The notes beneath the pieces are model-generated. The model saw only the letters and a program-made list of their open reading frames with translations, was not told the DNA's origin and did no database searches. The translations under genes and the position numbers were made by a program. Of a DNA stretch of 64,000 nt, positions 13,024 through 26,031 are shown one piece after another (positions within the stretch are counted from its first letter, which is position 1; the number at the start of each line of letters is the position of its first letter). Origin of the DNA: Vespula vulgaris. Lineage: Eukaryota; Arthropoda; Insecta; Hymenoptera; Vespidae. The stretch spans positions 6,577,001 through 6,641,000 of the forward strand of contig NC_066590.1 of NCBI RefSeq assembly GCF_905475345.1, written 5' to 3'.

Positions 13024-13137
13024 ATGCTGCTGTTACTGATGCTATTGCTCTGTTCTCCCTCCTGTCTTGTCCTTTCGATTCGAATGAGATCCGCTTGCTT
13101 GCTTGCTTGCTTACTCGCTCGCTCGCTCTCACGCTAA
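13024..13137 (+). CDS. small ORF with signal-peptide-like start (candidate)
   Basis: A 37-codon frame opens with an ATG in good context (A at -3) and begins Met-Leu-Leu-Leu-Leu-Met-Leu-Leu-Leu, then Cys-Ser-Pro-Ser-Cys, which resembles a signal peptide. A TGACGTAA element lies about 30 bp upstream. The second half runs into CTTG/CTCG tetranucleotide repeats, so if the frame is real it would have to be spliced before them; no clear donor is visible. I do not recognise it. It may be a first exon of a secreted peptide or chance in a leucine-biased region. Confidence 0.12.
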   Translation: MLLLLMLLLCSPSCLVLSIRMRSACLLACLLARSLSR

Positions 13138-15926
13138 AAACGATTATTCTATTTTAAAGACCTCTTTCTCTCTCTCTATCTCTCTCACGTTCTTGCTTTC
13201 TTAAGTCCTGCTAAGTTGTTCGGTTTCATTCTACTCATAACAAATAATGGTAATTGTCTTAAGAAACAAATATTGTAATAACGAGAATATATACGTGTAA
13301 CAACAATATAATTGATTCATTATAAAGAAATTCATCATAAAGAAGTTTATAACAATTATATATATATATATAAACAGCCATCAGAAGATTTATGTAGATA
13401 TCACCATTTTTATTGAAGATCTATGAATGATTTCAAAGTTAAGACAATGTTAATCTTTTTTCTCTCTTCTCTCTCGCCTCTCTCTTTCTACAATCATTTA
13501 TCAGTGCAATTTTTAAGTTTTTTTTTATGATCCTTATTTAACACGATCAAAAAGAGATTACTTTGCAAATTTCTCCAACTTCTTTTATATATATATATAT
13601 ATATATACATACACGTACACACACACGATTAATATATATCCCCACCTCTTTTAGCCCACCTCCTGCGCGCTTACCCTTCACATTATCGATTAAACGCTCG
13701 ACACGATTTAAACGCTCGAGTGACATTCTTAACCGGTCCTCCTGTTTTTTCTTATACGTCTGCTAGTATTTCTGAAGAAGAAAGAGAAGAGAAAGAGAAA
13801 GAGACAAAGAAGCAAGTGAAATCGTTAGAGAATATATCGAAGACGAACATTGCCCGTTAGCCTGCTTATCGTCGGTGGAACGGTAAAAATAAATGTGCTT
13901 CGACGAAAATAAAGCATGCCAGCCTATTTTGTGTGCAACATTGTGTATATATATGTATATATACATCTACACCCGCATACGTACATACATACATACATAT
14001 ATATATATATATATGTTATATATACAAAATAAACTATATAACATAACTAATCATTAACAAATTGTCCGCATAAACAGAAGAATTTCTTTTGTTTATTACG
14101 ATCAGCTAAGAATTGGCAAGAAAAAGAAAACATAAAAAAGATACATAATTATTAACTCTATATATAAAATTGTATTATATTACTTTTTCAAATTCATCTT
14201 ATATTTATATCATCCTCGAACAATGATTAGAAAATTATATGCATCAAAATGGATTTCTTTATTTTCTTCCTTTGTTTCGTCCTGGATAAGAAAAAAAGAA
14301 AAAACGTATACAAAAAAAGCAGAGAATCATGTGGGGTTAAAAAATGATGAAAACGAGGGACGCTATAGAAAGGGCTTGATACGGCGTGAGTCCAGGGAAT
14401 GCAAGCGCTCAATCGATTTTCACCGGGATTGCTCTCGTTTTTTATCTCTCTCTTTCTCTCTCACCCACTCTCTCCCCTTTTTTACATATTGCGATACAGA
14501 TAACTTGATTTCCAATTTTTTTTTCTTTCCGCTTCCAATAGTTTAACCCATGGACAATGATGCACATTCTCATAGTTGTCCTCCATTGTCCATCGTCGTC
14601 CATCTTTGTCATAGCTGTCGACGATAAGGTCACGTAAGGTGAATAATAAGGCAGTTACGCATCCGAGTCGAGGTATTCGACTAGAGAATAGTGTGTTCGG
14701 TATTATTAATAACTTCAAGTGACCCCGTTCTAGCCAAGGGTTTCTCTACTCCTCGGCCATTCGACCCTTCCCACCTTCAGATTTTCGCCCTTTTTCCTTC
14801 GATTTTCTTCCCACGGAAATATACCTAGCACGTTGGATATCCCTTCGAACTTCCCTTAAAAAGCTACCCTAATAGCAAATACCGTGCATCGATCGTGGTT
14901 ATTATTATACGTATGGTTACATGGTAAAAAAAGAAAAATAATCTACGGGGTGAGTTACCCAATGTTTATGTGCCTTAAATAGTTCTTCCATGATAATAAT
15001 TCAGAAAAATTGTTCCGATCGATCACTTCGATATTATGATGATCAAAGACAAAAAACAAAAAATAAAATACAATTTCGAAATCGTTCTCTTAATTTCTTT
15101 TATTGTAATAAATTCTAAGAACAAAAAAGGAGAAAGAAAAAGAAACGAAAGAAAAGAAAAACAATTTCTCGTCGAAAGCTTTACATAGATTTCAATTAAA
15201 CAGTTTTGAAATTATACATATATATATATAAAAAATAAACAATATTTATAATACTTTTATAATAAACAAGTGAAAGTTATAGAGGATTCTGTTTTTTTTT
15301 CGAAAAATTCAGAAATTGGAAGGTTAAACTTTACAAAAGTGATTACGCGATTGTTACTCCCCTGTATTTACAGTATATATATATACATATATCTGTATAT
15401 ACCTATGTATATATCCATGTATAATCGGATAACAGAAGAATCTATAGAGATTGACCGATGGAAAATAACTCGACGCTGTGAATTCGTGGATCTCGCAGGT
15501 GCTCCAAAGGTCTAATGAATTGGGAGTGAGTCGTTTCACCCTCTCTCACCCCTCGCTCGCAACCACCGCACGCGTCACTCTCTAGTGTTCCCATAGCAGC
15601 ATTGACCGCTTCTATTTATATAACACTCTCGTTTTACCCCACGTATCCATCCACCCACCTAGTCATCGAGCTACGTTCGTTCTACGTCTCTTCTCTCTTG
15701 ACAGATAGAGAGATAAAGAGAGAGAGAAAGAGAGAGAGAAAGAGAGGAAGAAATACTTTAGATAATCTTGTTTTTTTTTTCATTTTTTTTCTTGGATGGA
15801 CACGTAAGAGAAAGGAACAGACATATGTATACAAAGAAGATTTATATACGTGTTTATGTATGTACTTATATATGTGTGTGTGTGTATGTACGTATACTTG
15901 TATTTTTCTGTGTTGTCGCGTGCTAG

Positions 15927-16004
15927 GAGCTTTACGATCACGACGGCTCGAAATTTGGCGAGATTCGCTATGTTCCAGATCAATTCGAGGTTCTTTCCGC
16001 CATG
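15927..16004 (+). CDS. orphan exon-like segment, unknown gene
   Basis: A 78-nt segment is preceded by a pyrimidine-rich stretch ending GCTAG and followed by ATG|GTAAAA. It is a multiple of three and is open in all frames. The first frame reads ELYDHDGSKF, then GEIRYVPDQF, then EVLSAM, with a composition typical of protein. No partner exons could be joined, and I do not recognise the peptide. It may be an internal exon of a gene whose other exons lie far away, or a chance open segment. Confidence 0.2.
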
Positions 16005-18616
16005 GTAAAAAGAAAGAGATAGACAGAGAAAAAGAGAGAGATCGTGAAGATGATAATAAGTCGACAGCGTGTCGCGATATGCGGCATGCTATTTCGAGAA
16101 ACGTCGTCCCGGGAGGACGATTATATTTACAAAATATTCACCTAATTTCTCTCGTCTCTCTTTGCTTTATTTATTTATTTATATCTTTTTTCTTTTCGTT
16201 TTACAAATGTAAACTCTCCTTCTTCGTCATAATTTTCTTATCAACTTTAACGTTAATAGTCAATGTTATTTTGTGAAATAATATATACGAGAAATGAAAA
16301 AATACATACATTGTATTCTATAAAATTGTTTCATTCTTTACCGATATCATTCGACTTTGAAATATTATTAATGATATATCGCGATTCGTGTCACCGATCG
16401 CTTATTTTAAAAGAAACGTCTTTGTTTAACGTTTATTTCGATTCCCCTTTTCGATCCTATTCAATAAGATGCGTTTATTAAATATTCTAATCGATTAATT
16501 AGTTTATCCATGAGACTTAAAGAAACATCTGACGTTAATGGTGCTACAACTGAAGATACCGAAAGGAGAAATGGACGATCACGTTTAACACGTATAGATC
16601 ACACGAGTTGGTATAACACGTTTCTATCTAATAAATATAAAAGCAACTATTATACACCCTCTCTCAATGATTTCGATAAGATCGGCGCCGCCGTTACAAA
16701 CGATATTCCCCCTTTTTCTTAGAATCGATCTTAACCGATTCAGTTATTTCTAATCGCTCCTAATCGTTTCTGATTTTCCTCGAGACGATCACGCGATCCC
16801 AGCGATTTATCGTGTTGAGATTTTTCTAATCTTTTACCGATCGATTAATAACCATTAATCTATCATCAATTTAACTTGTATATATATATATAGATAATCT
16901 TCTAACACTCAACGATTATTTTTATTTTAATAGAGAATCTCTAATTTCCATTGTAAACAAATATACACGAAAGATACGTAGGAAAGATATAGAATAAAAG
17001 GAGAAGAAGGAGAAGAAATATCTTCTTATAGAATCTCATTAAAAAAATATAATAATGATAAATAAAAAAAGAAAATAGGAAAAAAAAATATTTTTAACTA
17101 ATGGAATTAACGTCAGAGCATTGGGATGCCGAAATGGAAATACAATTAGGAAGGGTAAGAAGAGAGATTTAAGGGTAGAAGGGGATTAAAGGGAGGAAAA
17201 GCTTGATCGACAAACCGATCGTTAAATTCGACGATGAACGAAATTAAATCTATGAGTTCTCGAGCTCGCTAGTGGTTGCTAATCGCGCTAAAATCGTTTA
17301 ACCTCGCCTCGAGTAGCGTTAATAATAAATCGTCTTTGGTCTCGGGGTAGCTTCGATTTTCCTTCCTTCCCTTGTCCGATTCTATTCTATTTTTCTCTCT
17401 CTCTCTTTTTCTCTCTCTATTTCTCGTACTCTCGTACAAAGAAACTAAAGCGTCGATACGAATCAATTTAGCTCGTCGCGACGACGCAGAGAGATATAAA
17501 ATAGACGGGAATTTATCCTGGAAGTTGACATGGACGTTCGGAATTGTCTCAAAAACCGCAGAGAAATAATAGAAAAATAAAAAGAGCATTCAAGAGAAAT
17601 TGGTGAAAAAGATTTTCTATAAAAATTCTTATATTTTTGTTTCTTTATTTCGATTCGTGTAAAATGAACGAATTATTGGAAAGTGCAAAGAAATGCTTAA
17701 AAAAATGTCGGCTGCCAATTGATGTTTCGAATCGATTCCTCTTTCTCTCTCTCTTTTTCGGTGTTTAGTTGATAATTTTAACAGCAAATGTAAAATTCGT
17801 TGGGTTATTTTATCAATGCATTGTCAGAAAAAAAAAAAAAAAACAGATAATTCGTCGAAGAATAACATTCGAAGTCAACTGTAATGAAAAATGTTTCGTA
17901 CCAAACTATTAAAAATAGTTTAACTTTCCAACTATCCATTATTATTAATATAAGAACTTAAATATAAAATATTAAAGCTTCAATATGAAACTTTAATTTT
18001 ATATTTGTAATATCTCAAATACTCTTATTATTTTTATCCAACTCAAATGAAATTCTGTATAATTTCTCTTTATGATCTGACGGAAAATTTAGGCTGCTTA
18101 ACTTGCGGAAATATTAGCCATAAAACAGCTAACAAGGCTTTAAACGAGTGAAACGTAGCTAGTTTTACTTGAAAAATTAAAAAGGAAAAGAAAGAAGGAT
18201 GGAAAGAGAAAAGAAAAACGAAAAGAAATGAATAAAATAATATATATTTAAAAAAAATATTGAAAAAAAGAATTGAGTTCAGGCACCTCGTCGGGCATCG
18301 ATTATTGGAAATCCAGCGATCGATGTACGACGTACGACGACGAATCGCTTAAGATATTCCTACGAGTCTTTAAATACATTTATATAAGAGAGCAAAGGGA
18401 AGTTGGATTCACGCTTTATCAGAATGATCGCTCGTTCGCCGCGAATATGGAAGATGCAACTTGCGATGATTCGCGTATCAGCAGGAAACGTGTCCGACGT
18501 CGAATATATCCAGCGTGTCGTCGCATAGATTTTCATAATCCAGTCGTGTAAAGAGAGAGAAAGATCAAGAATGTATATACGTGTGTGCCTATGTGTGTAT
18601 GCTTGTGTATGCAAGT

Positions 18617-18670
18617 CTTCGCGCGCGCATGTGTGTGTGTGTGTGTGGAGAGAGAGAAAGAGAGAGAGAT
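18617..18670. repeat. GT then GA compound microsatellite
   Basis: A CGCGCG/TGTG run passes into AGAGAG. It lies in a gene-free area left of cytochrome c1. Confidence 0.8.
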
Positions 18671-19233
18671 AGGTCAAGTCGCAGCAAGCGCCGAGCGGCA
18701 ATGTGCACGCATGCATAATGCCAAGCATAACCAAGTGGTTTATTTATAACGTCGCGGAAATACACTCGGTGCCTTTATTGTAAAACGTTGTGTAACGCTC
18801 GTTGTGTAACGTAATCAATGATACTCTCCGTCCTGAACGTCTACAAACTTACGTATGCACGTACGTACGTGTACATAACCCTATGTATTTATGTATGCAA
18901 ATATGTTCAATGCGTCCGATAGTGAAGATTTCTTCAAATTGCATAAATAAAAAAAGGAAAAAGGAAAAAGAACGAAAAAGAAAAGACAATGGATAATGAG
19001 AATCAATAATTACGTCAAAAATATAAATCCTCGGAAAGATATACAATGATGTAAATGAGTAAATAAATGTTCACATTGTTTCGACCGATTAGATATTTTT
19101 TTGACGAATTAAAATACGAAGAAAAAAAGAAACAACGATAGTTTTATTTATCTCGAGAAGATACTTCGTTTCTAGAAAAAATATTATAACGTCGATTGTT
19201 TCGATCGATCGATGTTGTTTTGCTTGGGAAAAC

Positions 19234-20306
19234 ATGGCTACCGTTTTCAAAGGAAGTTACGCCGTTTTAGTAAGAACTTTCGATAAAATACGTGGAAATA
19301 GATGCGATCGCGTCGCTTTACGGTCTATTGGAACTCGTACTAGGTGTGAAAATGACAGGAAGAGAATTCGTATATCTCTGGGTGTCCTCACAGGTGCAGC
19401 CACCACCTGTGGATCCATTTTGTATTTCCTCGACAGCTCGGTCAAGGCCAACGGCGTGCAAGCCATGCCACCGAGTTACCCCTGGAAGCTCGATAAATTT
19501 TTGGGTTCTCTCGATCATAGTGCTGTACGAAGAGGCTGGCAGGTTTATAAAGCGGTCTGTAGCGCTTGTCACAGTCTTGAATTCGTTCGTTTTATGGATT
19601 TGATCGAGGTGTCGCATACGAAAGAGGAAATCATTGCTATTGCGTCCGAATACGAGGTAAGATTTAATCCCATCGTTCAAATTTATTTCTATTCTTTTAT
19701 TTTTTTATTTTTTAAACAGATCGACGATGGACCAGACGAGGAAGGAAATTATTACAAAAGACCTGGAAGACTACCCGATAAGGTACCGCCGCCGTTCCCG
19801 AACGAGGAAGCATCGAGAGCTGCCAATAACGGTGCTTATCCGCCGGATTTGAGCTACATAATAAATGCCAGAAAAAACGGACGAAATTATGTATTCTCTT
19901 TACTTACTGGCTTCATGGAACCACCTGCAGGTGTGACCCTAACGGAAACCCAACATTTCAATCCCTATTTTTTGGGAACTGCGCTCTCCATGACAGAGGT
20001 ATTATTGCAACGAGAATACTCGTTAAAGTTTCCATCTTAAAAACTTTAACTTTTTAGTTGCTTCACGATGGCATCTTGGAATACGATGACGGCACACCAG
20101 CGACCAAATCGCAAATGGCAAAGGACGTCGTAGAATTTCTTTCCTGGTCGAGTGGACAAGATCACGACAAGCGAAAACTGATGACTATAAAGGCCATCGG
20201 AATTGGTATCATTGCTCTAATGACCGTATGGTACATGAAAAAAAGTATATGGTCAGTCGTACTCAATGAGCGGATCTTCAGTATATCCAGAGATAAATGC
20301 AAATAG
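19234..20306 (+). CDS. cytochrome c1-like heme protein (complex III), divergent paralogue
   Basis: The CDS joins 19234-19656, 19720-19998 and 20058-20306 (introns of 63 and 59 bp, phase 0) and gives 316 aa, the usual cytochrome c1 length. Cytochrome c1 carries electrons from the Rieske protein to cytochrome c in the bc1 complex of the inner mitochondrial membrane. Visible here: an Arg-rich N-terminus (presequence), a hydrophobic stretch near 49-66 (bipartite import signal), the heme motif C109-S-A-C112-H113, the block NNGAYPPDLSYI at 177-188, the axial Met (M232), YDDGTPATKSQ at 243-253, and one C-terminal transmembrane helix at about 278-293. It is clearly divergent: the usual YFPGGAI before the Met is YFLGTAL, and many otherwise conserved residues differ. 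It may be a second, tissue-specific copy, as Drosophila has; that is inference. Polyadenylation-type AATAAA words follow near 20.47-20.49 kb. Confidence 0.9.
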
Positions 20307-20908
20307 AAAAAAAAGAAAAAGGAAAGGAAGAACGTTTCCTCCTTCCTTCCTATCTCAACAGAATTCTTGAACGATACGATCTTTAAAACGTAAGTGCCCA
20401 GTTATAATAGTTTCTAACGATTGTACAGTGTATCATATGTAATTACCGTGTAATCGACGAAGCAAAAATAAAAAGAAAACACTAAGAAAATAAACCTCGT
20501 TTGTATCTTCGTTTTCCCATCGCATTGATTTCCCTTAGCATAGATTATCCGTTTCTAAAGAGACATCTCGTTCCCCTTAATCATTGAATCACTTTCAACT
20601 AGACTCTTATCGAACGTATTATCTTCTTCTATTACGGCGACCCTCTTTTAAACGTATCGACGTATATAAATCCTTGAAGCCTTTCGTTTAAAAGATCACG
20701 CGAAATGAGAAACGGGTTTTCAAGCGGAGCTGTTAACATTTCTTTTTTTCTTTCTTTTACAACACATTGTTGGAACACTTGTTCGAGGACGAAAACGTGG
20801 AAACTTGGTACGTGTAGAAAATTCAAAGAGAATAGATTAATCGACCTCCTTTTTTCTTTCCTCTGCAATCTTTCTCACTCTAACTTCGTCTATTTATCCA
20901 TCACTCTG

Positions 20909-20942
<34 letters not shown>
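20909..20942. repeat. TC dinucleotide tract
   Basis: About 34 bp of TC. A second, shorter TC tract follows at about 21130-21155. Confidence 0.85.
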
Positions 20943-20943
<1 letters not shown>

Positions 20944-21613
20944 TAGAACTCTAAACGTGTGTCGTCGATAATCGTTTCGCAATGCGGCCTTGACGTTGCC
21001 GTATACTCGATCGGACCGGTTAAATATAGAAAGCTCGAGGAGGCAACAAACATTAACGACGTTTCTTACGAGTCGTTAACTCTGCAGCTACGATCGGATG
21101 CTTCGTGATTCTATTTCGGTATGCTCCCTCTATCTATCTCTCTCTCTCTCTCTCTTTCTCTTTCATGCTCTTTTTAAAGAACCACCCACGTGAAACGCGT
21201 CATTTTTTCGTCACATTCCTTTAAGTCAGCCAGTCGATATCGAAGCTTCGATAATAATTAGCCGAGTTGCTTTCGAACTTTGGCAGCTTGTCGATGTAGA
21301 TATAGCAACAAGTGTGGCTACGTTAAAGAGAAAGATAGAAAGATAGGTAGATAGATAGGTAGGTTGAGAGAAAGAGAGAAGAGTGTATATATTCGTGTGT
21401 GTGTGTATGTGTGTAAGGGTAAATCGAAAATATACGGAACGATGAATGAAACTCCTGACTGACGTCGGACTATCTGGCGCGCCAACGCGACATCAAACAC
21501 AACACGCGAACGGATAGAACGTCGTTGAAGCGTCAACGTACTTGCCGCTTCGTCGAACACATTGCTGGACCGAGATATGAGATGCTGAATCGACGACACC
21601 GACGACGAGGACA

Positions 21614-21668
<55 letters not shown>
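21614..21668. repeat. GAC trinucleotide microsatellite
   Basis: About eighteen near-perfect GAC units. On the minus strand they produce poly-Ser or poly-Arg frames. No splice or domain context makes them coding. Confidence 0.9.
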
Positions 21669-22191
21669 TGATGAAGATGAAGATAAAGATGATACTTTAC
21701 GCATCTATGACTATAGAAGAAGGAATAAAAATAGTACAATATTTATTCAATGAATAAGAGAAAGACAGAGAAAGAGAGAAAACATCGTGTCCAGTAAGTA
21801 CGATGAGCTACTGTTTGAATGAATTTCAGATTCAACTTATTGACGTCATTAAAAGGTTCCTTTGCTCGTTATCTAACGAAACGCTTGTTTTTCCGATCGT
21901 GCGAACTAAGAAAGAGAAGGAGGAAAAGGAGTAGAAAGACGAGGAAAGGAGGAAGAGGAGGAAGAAGAGGAGGAGGAGAAGGAAGAAGGAGTTTAGACCG
22001 CGACCGACACCGTTGCCAGACGCATCCGCATCCGAAAGGTTACGTCCGAATCTCGAAATAGAGGAACGCTCGGCAAAAATAGTTTCCCGCGTCTTCGATA
22101 TATCGTCATCGCGAAATAGACTCGAGCCGGGACCGGAAGGCAGTGAAAACAACCAAAACGATCCTTCATATATACATACATACATACATAT

Positions 22192-22219
22192 ATAACATAA
22201 CATAACATAACATAACATA
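22192..22219. repeat. ATAAC pentanucleotide array
   Basis: About five ATAAC units directly after a short TACA array. The unit is not an arthropod telomere repeat (TTAGG). Confidence 0.85.
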
Positions 22220-23134
22220 TGCGAAAAGACGACAGTGATTGAATAATTTTGAATACATAAAATTAGAAAGAACGATCGGAATTACGAGATGACATCAATG
22301 CTCATTTTTCAATAGCATTCTTTAATTAAATCGGTTCTTTAAATAGACGACTCGTAAATGATTACTATACGTAAGTAAAACAAAAAACAAAAGGAAAAAG
22401 AAAATAAATAAAAAAATGAAAAGTAAAAACAAAAGGATGATTGCAATGAGACGATGACTAGTTAGATATCTCTAGTATATGCGAATTAATTCATTAAATA
22501 GAAAAACGATGATGACTTTGAGCTGTCATCGAACATGGCCGAATGCCCGCAGGGAAGAAGAGAGAAAGAGAGAGAGAGAAAAAGACGAAACGATCTAAAA
22601 GACCGCTATTATAAAGTGCCTTCTGGCGCGTTTTGACAGCAAATTCCACCGACTTCCAGATGCGGAGGTGTCGGCCCGATAAATAAGCGAATTTGCCGCG
22701 AGACGTAAGCGGTGAAATTTGCATTTCCCAAATTTCCTGGCAATCCTTGGTATGCGGAGCCTCGTTTCTTTGGCGTGAATCTCCAATTGCTAGTCTTTTA
22801 AACATATATACTATATATAATGTCTCTCTCTCTCTCTCTTTCTCTCATATTTCGTCTCAATCACGAAATTCGTTAATGATCGACAAAATTGAAACTCTCT
22901 ATCGAAAGTGAAAAAGAAATAAATAAATTTTTTTTCGAGAAAAGAAAAGATTACGTTCCTAGCGACAAAACATAGGAATAAAAATACGAAAAAAAAAGAA
23001 ATAAATGTTTTATATATAATTATATAAAAAGGAAGATAATATCTTGTTCGTTTCTCGAAGAGCGCACAAGTTCTCCCCGGCACGAGCCACTCTCAACAAC
23101 TTGGCACGACACTTTCGATTAATAATACTCGTAA

Positions 23135-23170
<36 letters not shown>
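23135..23170. repeat. CT dinucleotide tract
   Basis: About 36 bp of CT, followed about 90 bp downstream by an AT tract (23250-23270). Confidence 0.85.
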
Positions 23171-23174
<4 letters not shown>

Positions 23175-23504
23175 CCCCAATCCCTCTCTCATGCGTATCG
23201 TCGGTTGCTCGAACAAACGATTTATGCGTGTCACGTATATGTATGTATACATATATATATATATATATATTTATTTATTTATCGAGAATGAAACGTATAA
23301 CACTTCATATTTTATCTTCAAATTTGGAGATATTTTTATCACAAAAGTGACTTATACAATAAGTATCTTTTTATATAATATTATTATTAAGTATATTTGA
23401 CAATAAAGACGAGATAATTATGTATTACGTTATTATTAATATTCACAAAAGTTGAACGACAAGATTCGCTTGACATTGAAAGTATCCACCCGGAAATTCT
23501 TTTC

Positions 23505-23527
23505 CTCGATCGATCGATCGATCGATG
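23505..23527. repeat. GATC/ATCG tetranucleotide array
   Basis: Five ATCG units in a row. The unit is palindromic. Confidence 0.8.
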
Positions 23528-24451
23528 GATCCTTTTATCCATGGAACTCGTTACACATGACATTTTTCTTTTTTTTTTTTTTACTTTTTTTGTCTTTTTT
23601 TTCTAAACTAAGGATAATAAAGAAGAAGTTGCACGCGCGTATTTCCTAAGGACGCGATAATATCGTTTGCCTTCGAATCGGTAGCTAATTAACGTCGCTC
23701 CTGAGACGAGAAGGACGTTATCGATTCTGTTAACATTCTCATATTTTTTTCCGATAACTTAAACCGCGATGTAAAAGGCCAAGAGAAATATGTACATAAT
23801 GGATCGGAAAGATATTTTGGTGTCTTTACCTTTTCGCTAAAATCGTGCTCGATGTAAAGGACAGGTTGAACGATGATGGCCGCCGATCGATCGTCCGAAC
23901 AAAATATCCATCCTACGTTATCGACTCACGCTGAAATTCAAAACGTATACAATGTTATTTATCGATAATAAAATATTTATAAAAGTACGATCATGAGTTC
24001 AAATGTCGTCCAATAATAATTTCTATAATTATGAACTTGTAATTTCTATTACAATTCTACGAATAAAATAGTACAGAAAAAAGAAAACGAAAAAGAAAGA
24101 ATTACGAAGGAAAAGATTACGAATAAATTATACATAGAATAATTTTCATTTTCACATCGAATATCTCTCATGAGCTACGAACGTTTGAAATGTCTCCGCG
24201 TATAAACGTACGTAGAAATATAATATACATTACATATGAACACATACATACATATGTATATATGTAAAACGAAAGAAAGGAAATACAAATCGTTCCTTTT
24301 GAGCCAAACACGTTGGCATCGGTAAGCTGCTTGTTCCTGGACCATTTCGAAGGATGTTGCATAGTCGTTTAGACATTTTTCCCCCATCCTCCCTTACCAC
24401 CTATAAAACGCATTTGAGTTTATGCTTGGCACCACAAGAAAGGAGGAAGTT

Positions 24452-24458
<7 letters not shown>

Positions 24459-24483
<25 letters not shown>

Positions 24484-24488
24484 TTCTC
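24459..24488. repeat. TTC trinucleotide tract
   Basis: About ten TTC units with one CTC interruption. They yield poly-Arg on the minus strand. Confidence 0.85.
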
Positions 24489-25982
24489 GTCGTTTGAATA
24501 TATTTACATTCGTATATCGGCCAAGACGCTAACCAATTGCAAAAACGAGTAACGATGAGAAAAGAATATTTATTTCCTATATACAAACGAAATAACATAA
24601 GTACATAAATCGTTGCAGATATATATAACAAGATTAAGAAAAGAATGTTCAATCTAACATGTTGTAACCAATATATGTTAATATATACATCAGATAGAAC
24701 GTTATTTATGTTAAAAGTAGCACGTTTCATTCTATAAACTTTTGAATATTGGTATAGAGGAAAGAAAGAAAGAAAGTCGCATCGAGCCAAGAATGATATT
24801 CCAATGGGATCGAATCGATCGTTCTAGAATCGTCGCCTAGATAAATCAGGATAAAACGGATAAACGGAGTGGAAAGTGTCTCGACACGCACGTTCATACG
24901 TGTGTGTGTCTCTCTCTATAATCGTCGGGATATTCCTAGCCTATTTATGCACGACGACGACGAATAAAACTCGTTCGAGCACGAAAGCAACCCCTTAAAG
25001 TTCTCGTTCTTCGTGGAAACTCGAAATCTATATCTATTTGCCAAGAAGATTTGTAAAGAAGAAATATATTGGAGATTCGAAATATATGGATATACGTAAT
25101 TTGTTTCTTCTTGCTTCTCCTCGTCTCTATTATTTTTCCTTTTCTTTTGTTTCTTCTTCCTCTTCATTTATTCCGTTTTCTTCTTTCCTGTGCTTTCCTT
25201 TTCCTTTCTTCTTCTTCAAAAAAAAAAGTTACAAAGACAAGAAAACGTACATCTATTCTAATCTATTCGCGATACGGGTATTTCCAGTTTTCGATCGACG
25301 AGAATAGCGAGCTTGTAAATGTTGCTGCTAGGCAGGATTATAACGCTTAACATGACCTGGCCGCGATAAATGAATTATCGATGGACATACGGAGTAGTAC
25401 CTATTTACGGACTATATCACCTGAACGTATACATCTATATCAACGATTTGCGTCCAATCATTTGATTCGAATGATTCATTTCGTTTCACTGTCTTCCATC
25501 GTATCCAAGGATACATACGTACATTAATAAAGAGTTACATAGATACATATGTCGAACTCGAAGAAAAACAATTATGTTTTCTATGAAATTACGTATACAC
25601 TTTAAACGCAATACGTACTAGAGTTACTCTACGGGATTACTCTACGGATTCTTACTGTTAATTTTTTCTTTTGCTTTTTTCCCTTGTTTGTATTCATTTA
25701 TTTATCTCTCTTTATCTCGTTCTTATTGTTTCTAATTTTTCTTCTTCTTCATTGTTGTCATTCGTCACTGGCCTCGGCATTGTTTTCATATCGTACGTTC
25801 ATATGTACGATTGTACGGAAACGAAGCTTATGTTTACACTACCACACATTCCTATCAATCGTGACGTAATCTTCGTGTTGTATTTTTACCTTAACTACTA
25901 TTCCTAACGAAATGCGTAATTACGTACGTCAGACAACCGGCATTACATTCGTATCGCTATTACAACACGGTCACTATTATGC

Positions 25983-26031
<49 letters not shown>
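25983..26031. repeat. ATT trinucleotide microsatellite
   Basis: About sixteen ATT units. They read as poly-Tyr in one frame, which is spurious. Confidence 0.9.

Larger units (their letters stand above)
11418..19233. other. gene-free block with orphan exon-like segments
   Basis: The block is mainly AT-rich DNA and microsatellites. Three short segments look less random: a signal-peptide-like ORF (13024-13137), a 78-nt segment flanked by splice consensus (15927-16004), and a short ATG frame ending at a GTAAGA donor (17101-17154). None can be assembled into a gene here. The open frame at 18273-18551 is not low-complexity but is unrecognised. Confidence 0.45.

Noticed and set aside
15602..16276. 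224-aa open frame on the + strand
   Set aside because: It runs through AGAG, TATG and T-rich repeats, and it reads the 78-nt exon-like island in a different frame.
21318..21739. Poly-Ser / poly-Arg frames
   Set aside because: They are produced by the GAC trinucleotide array.
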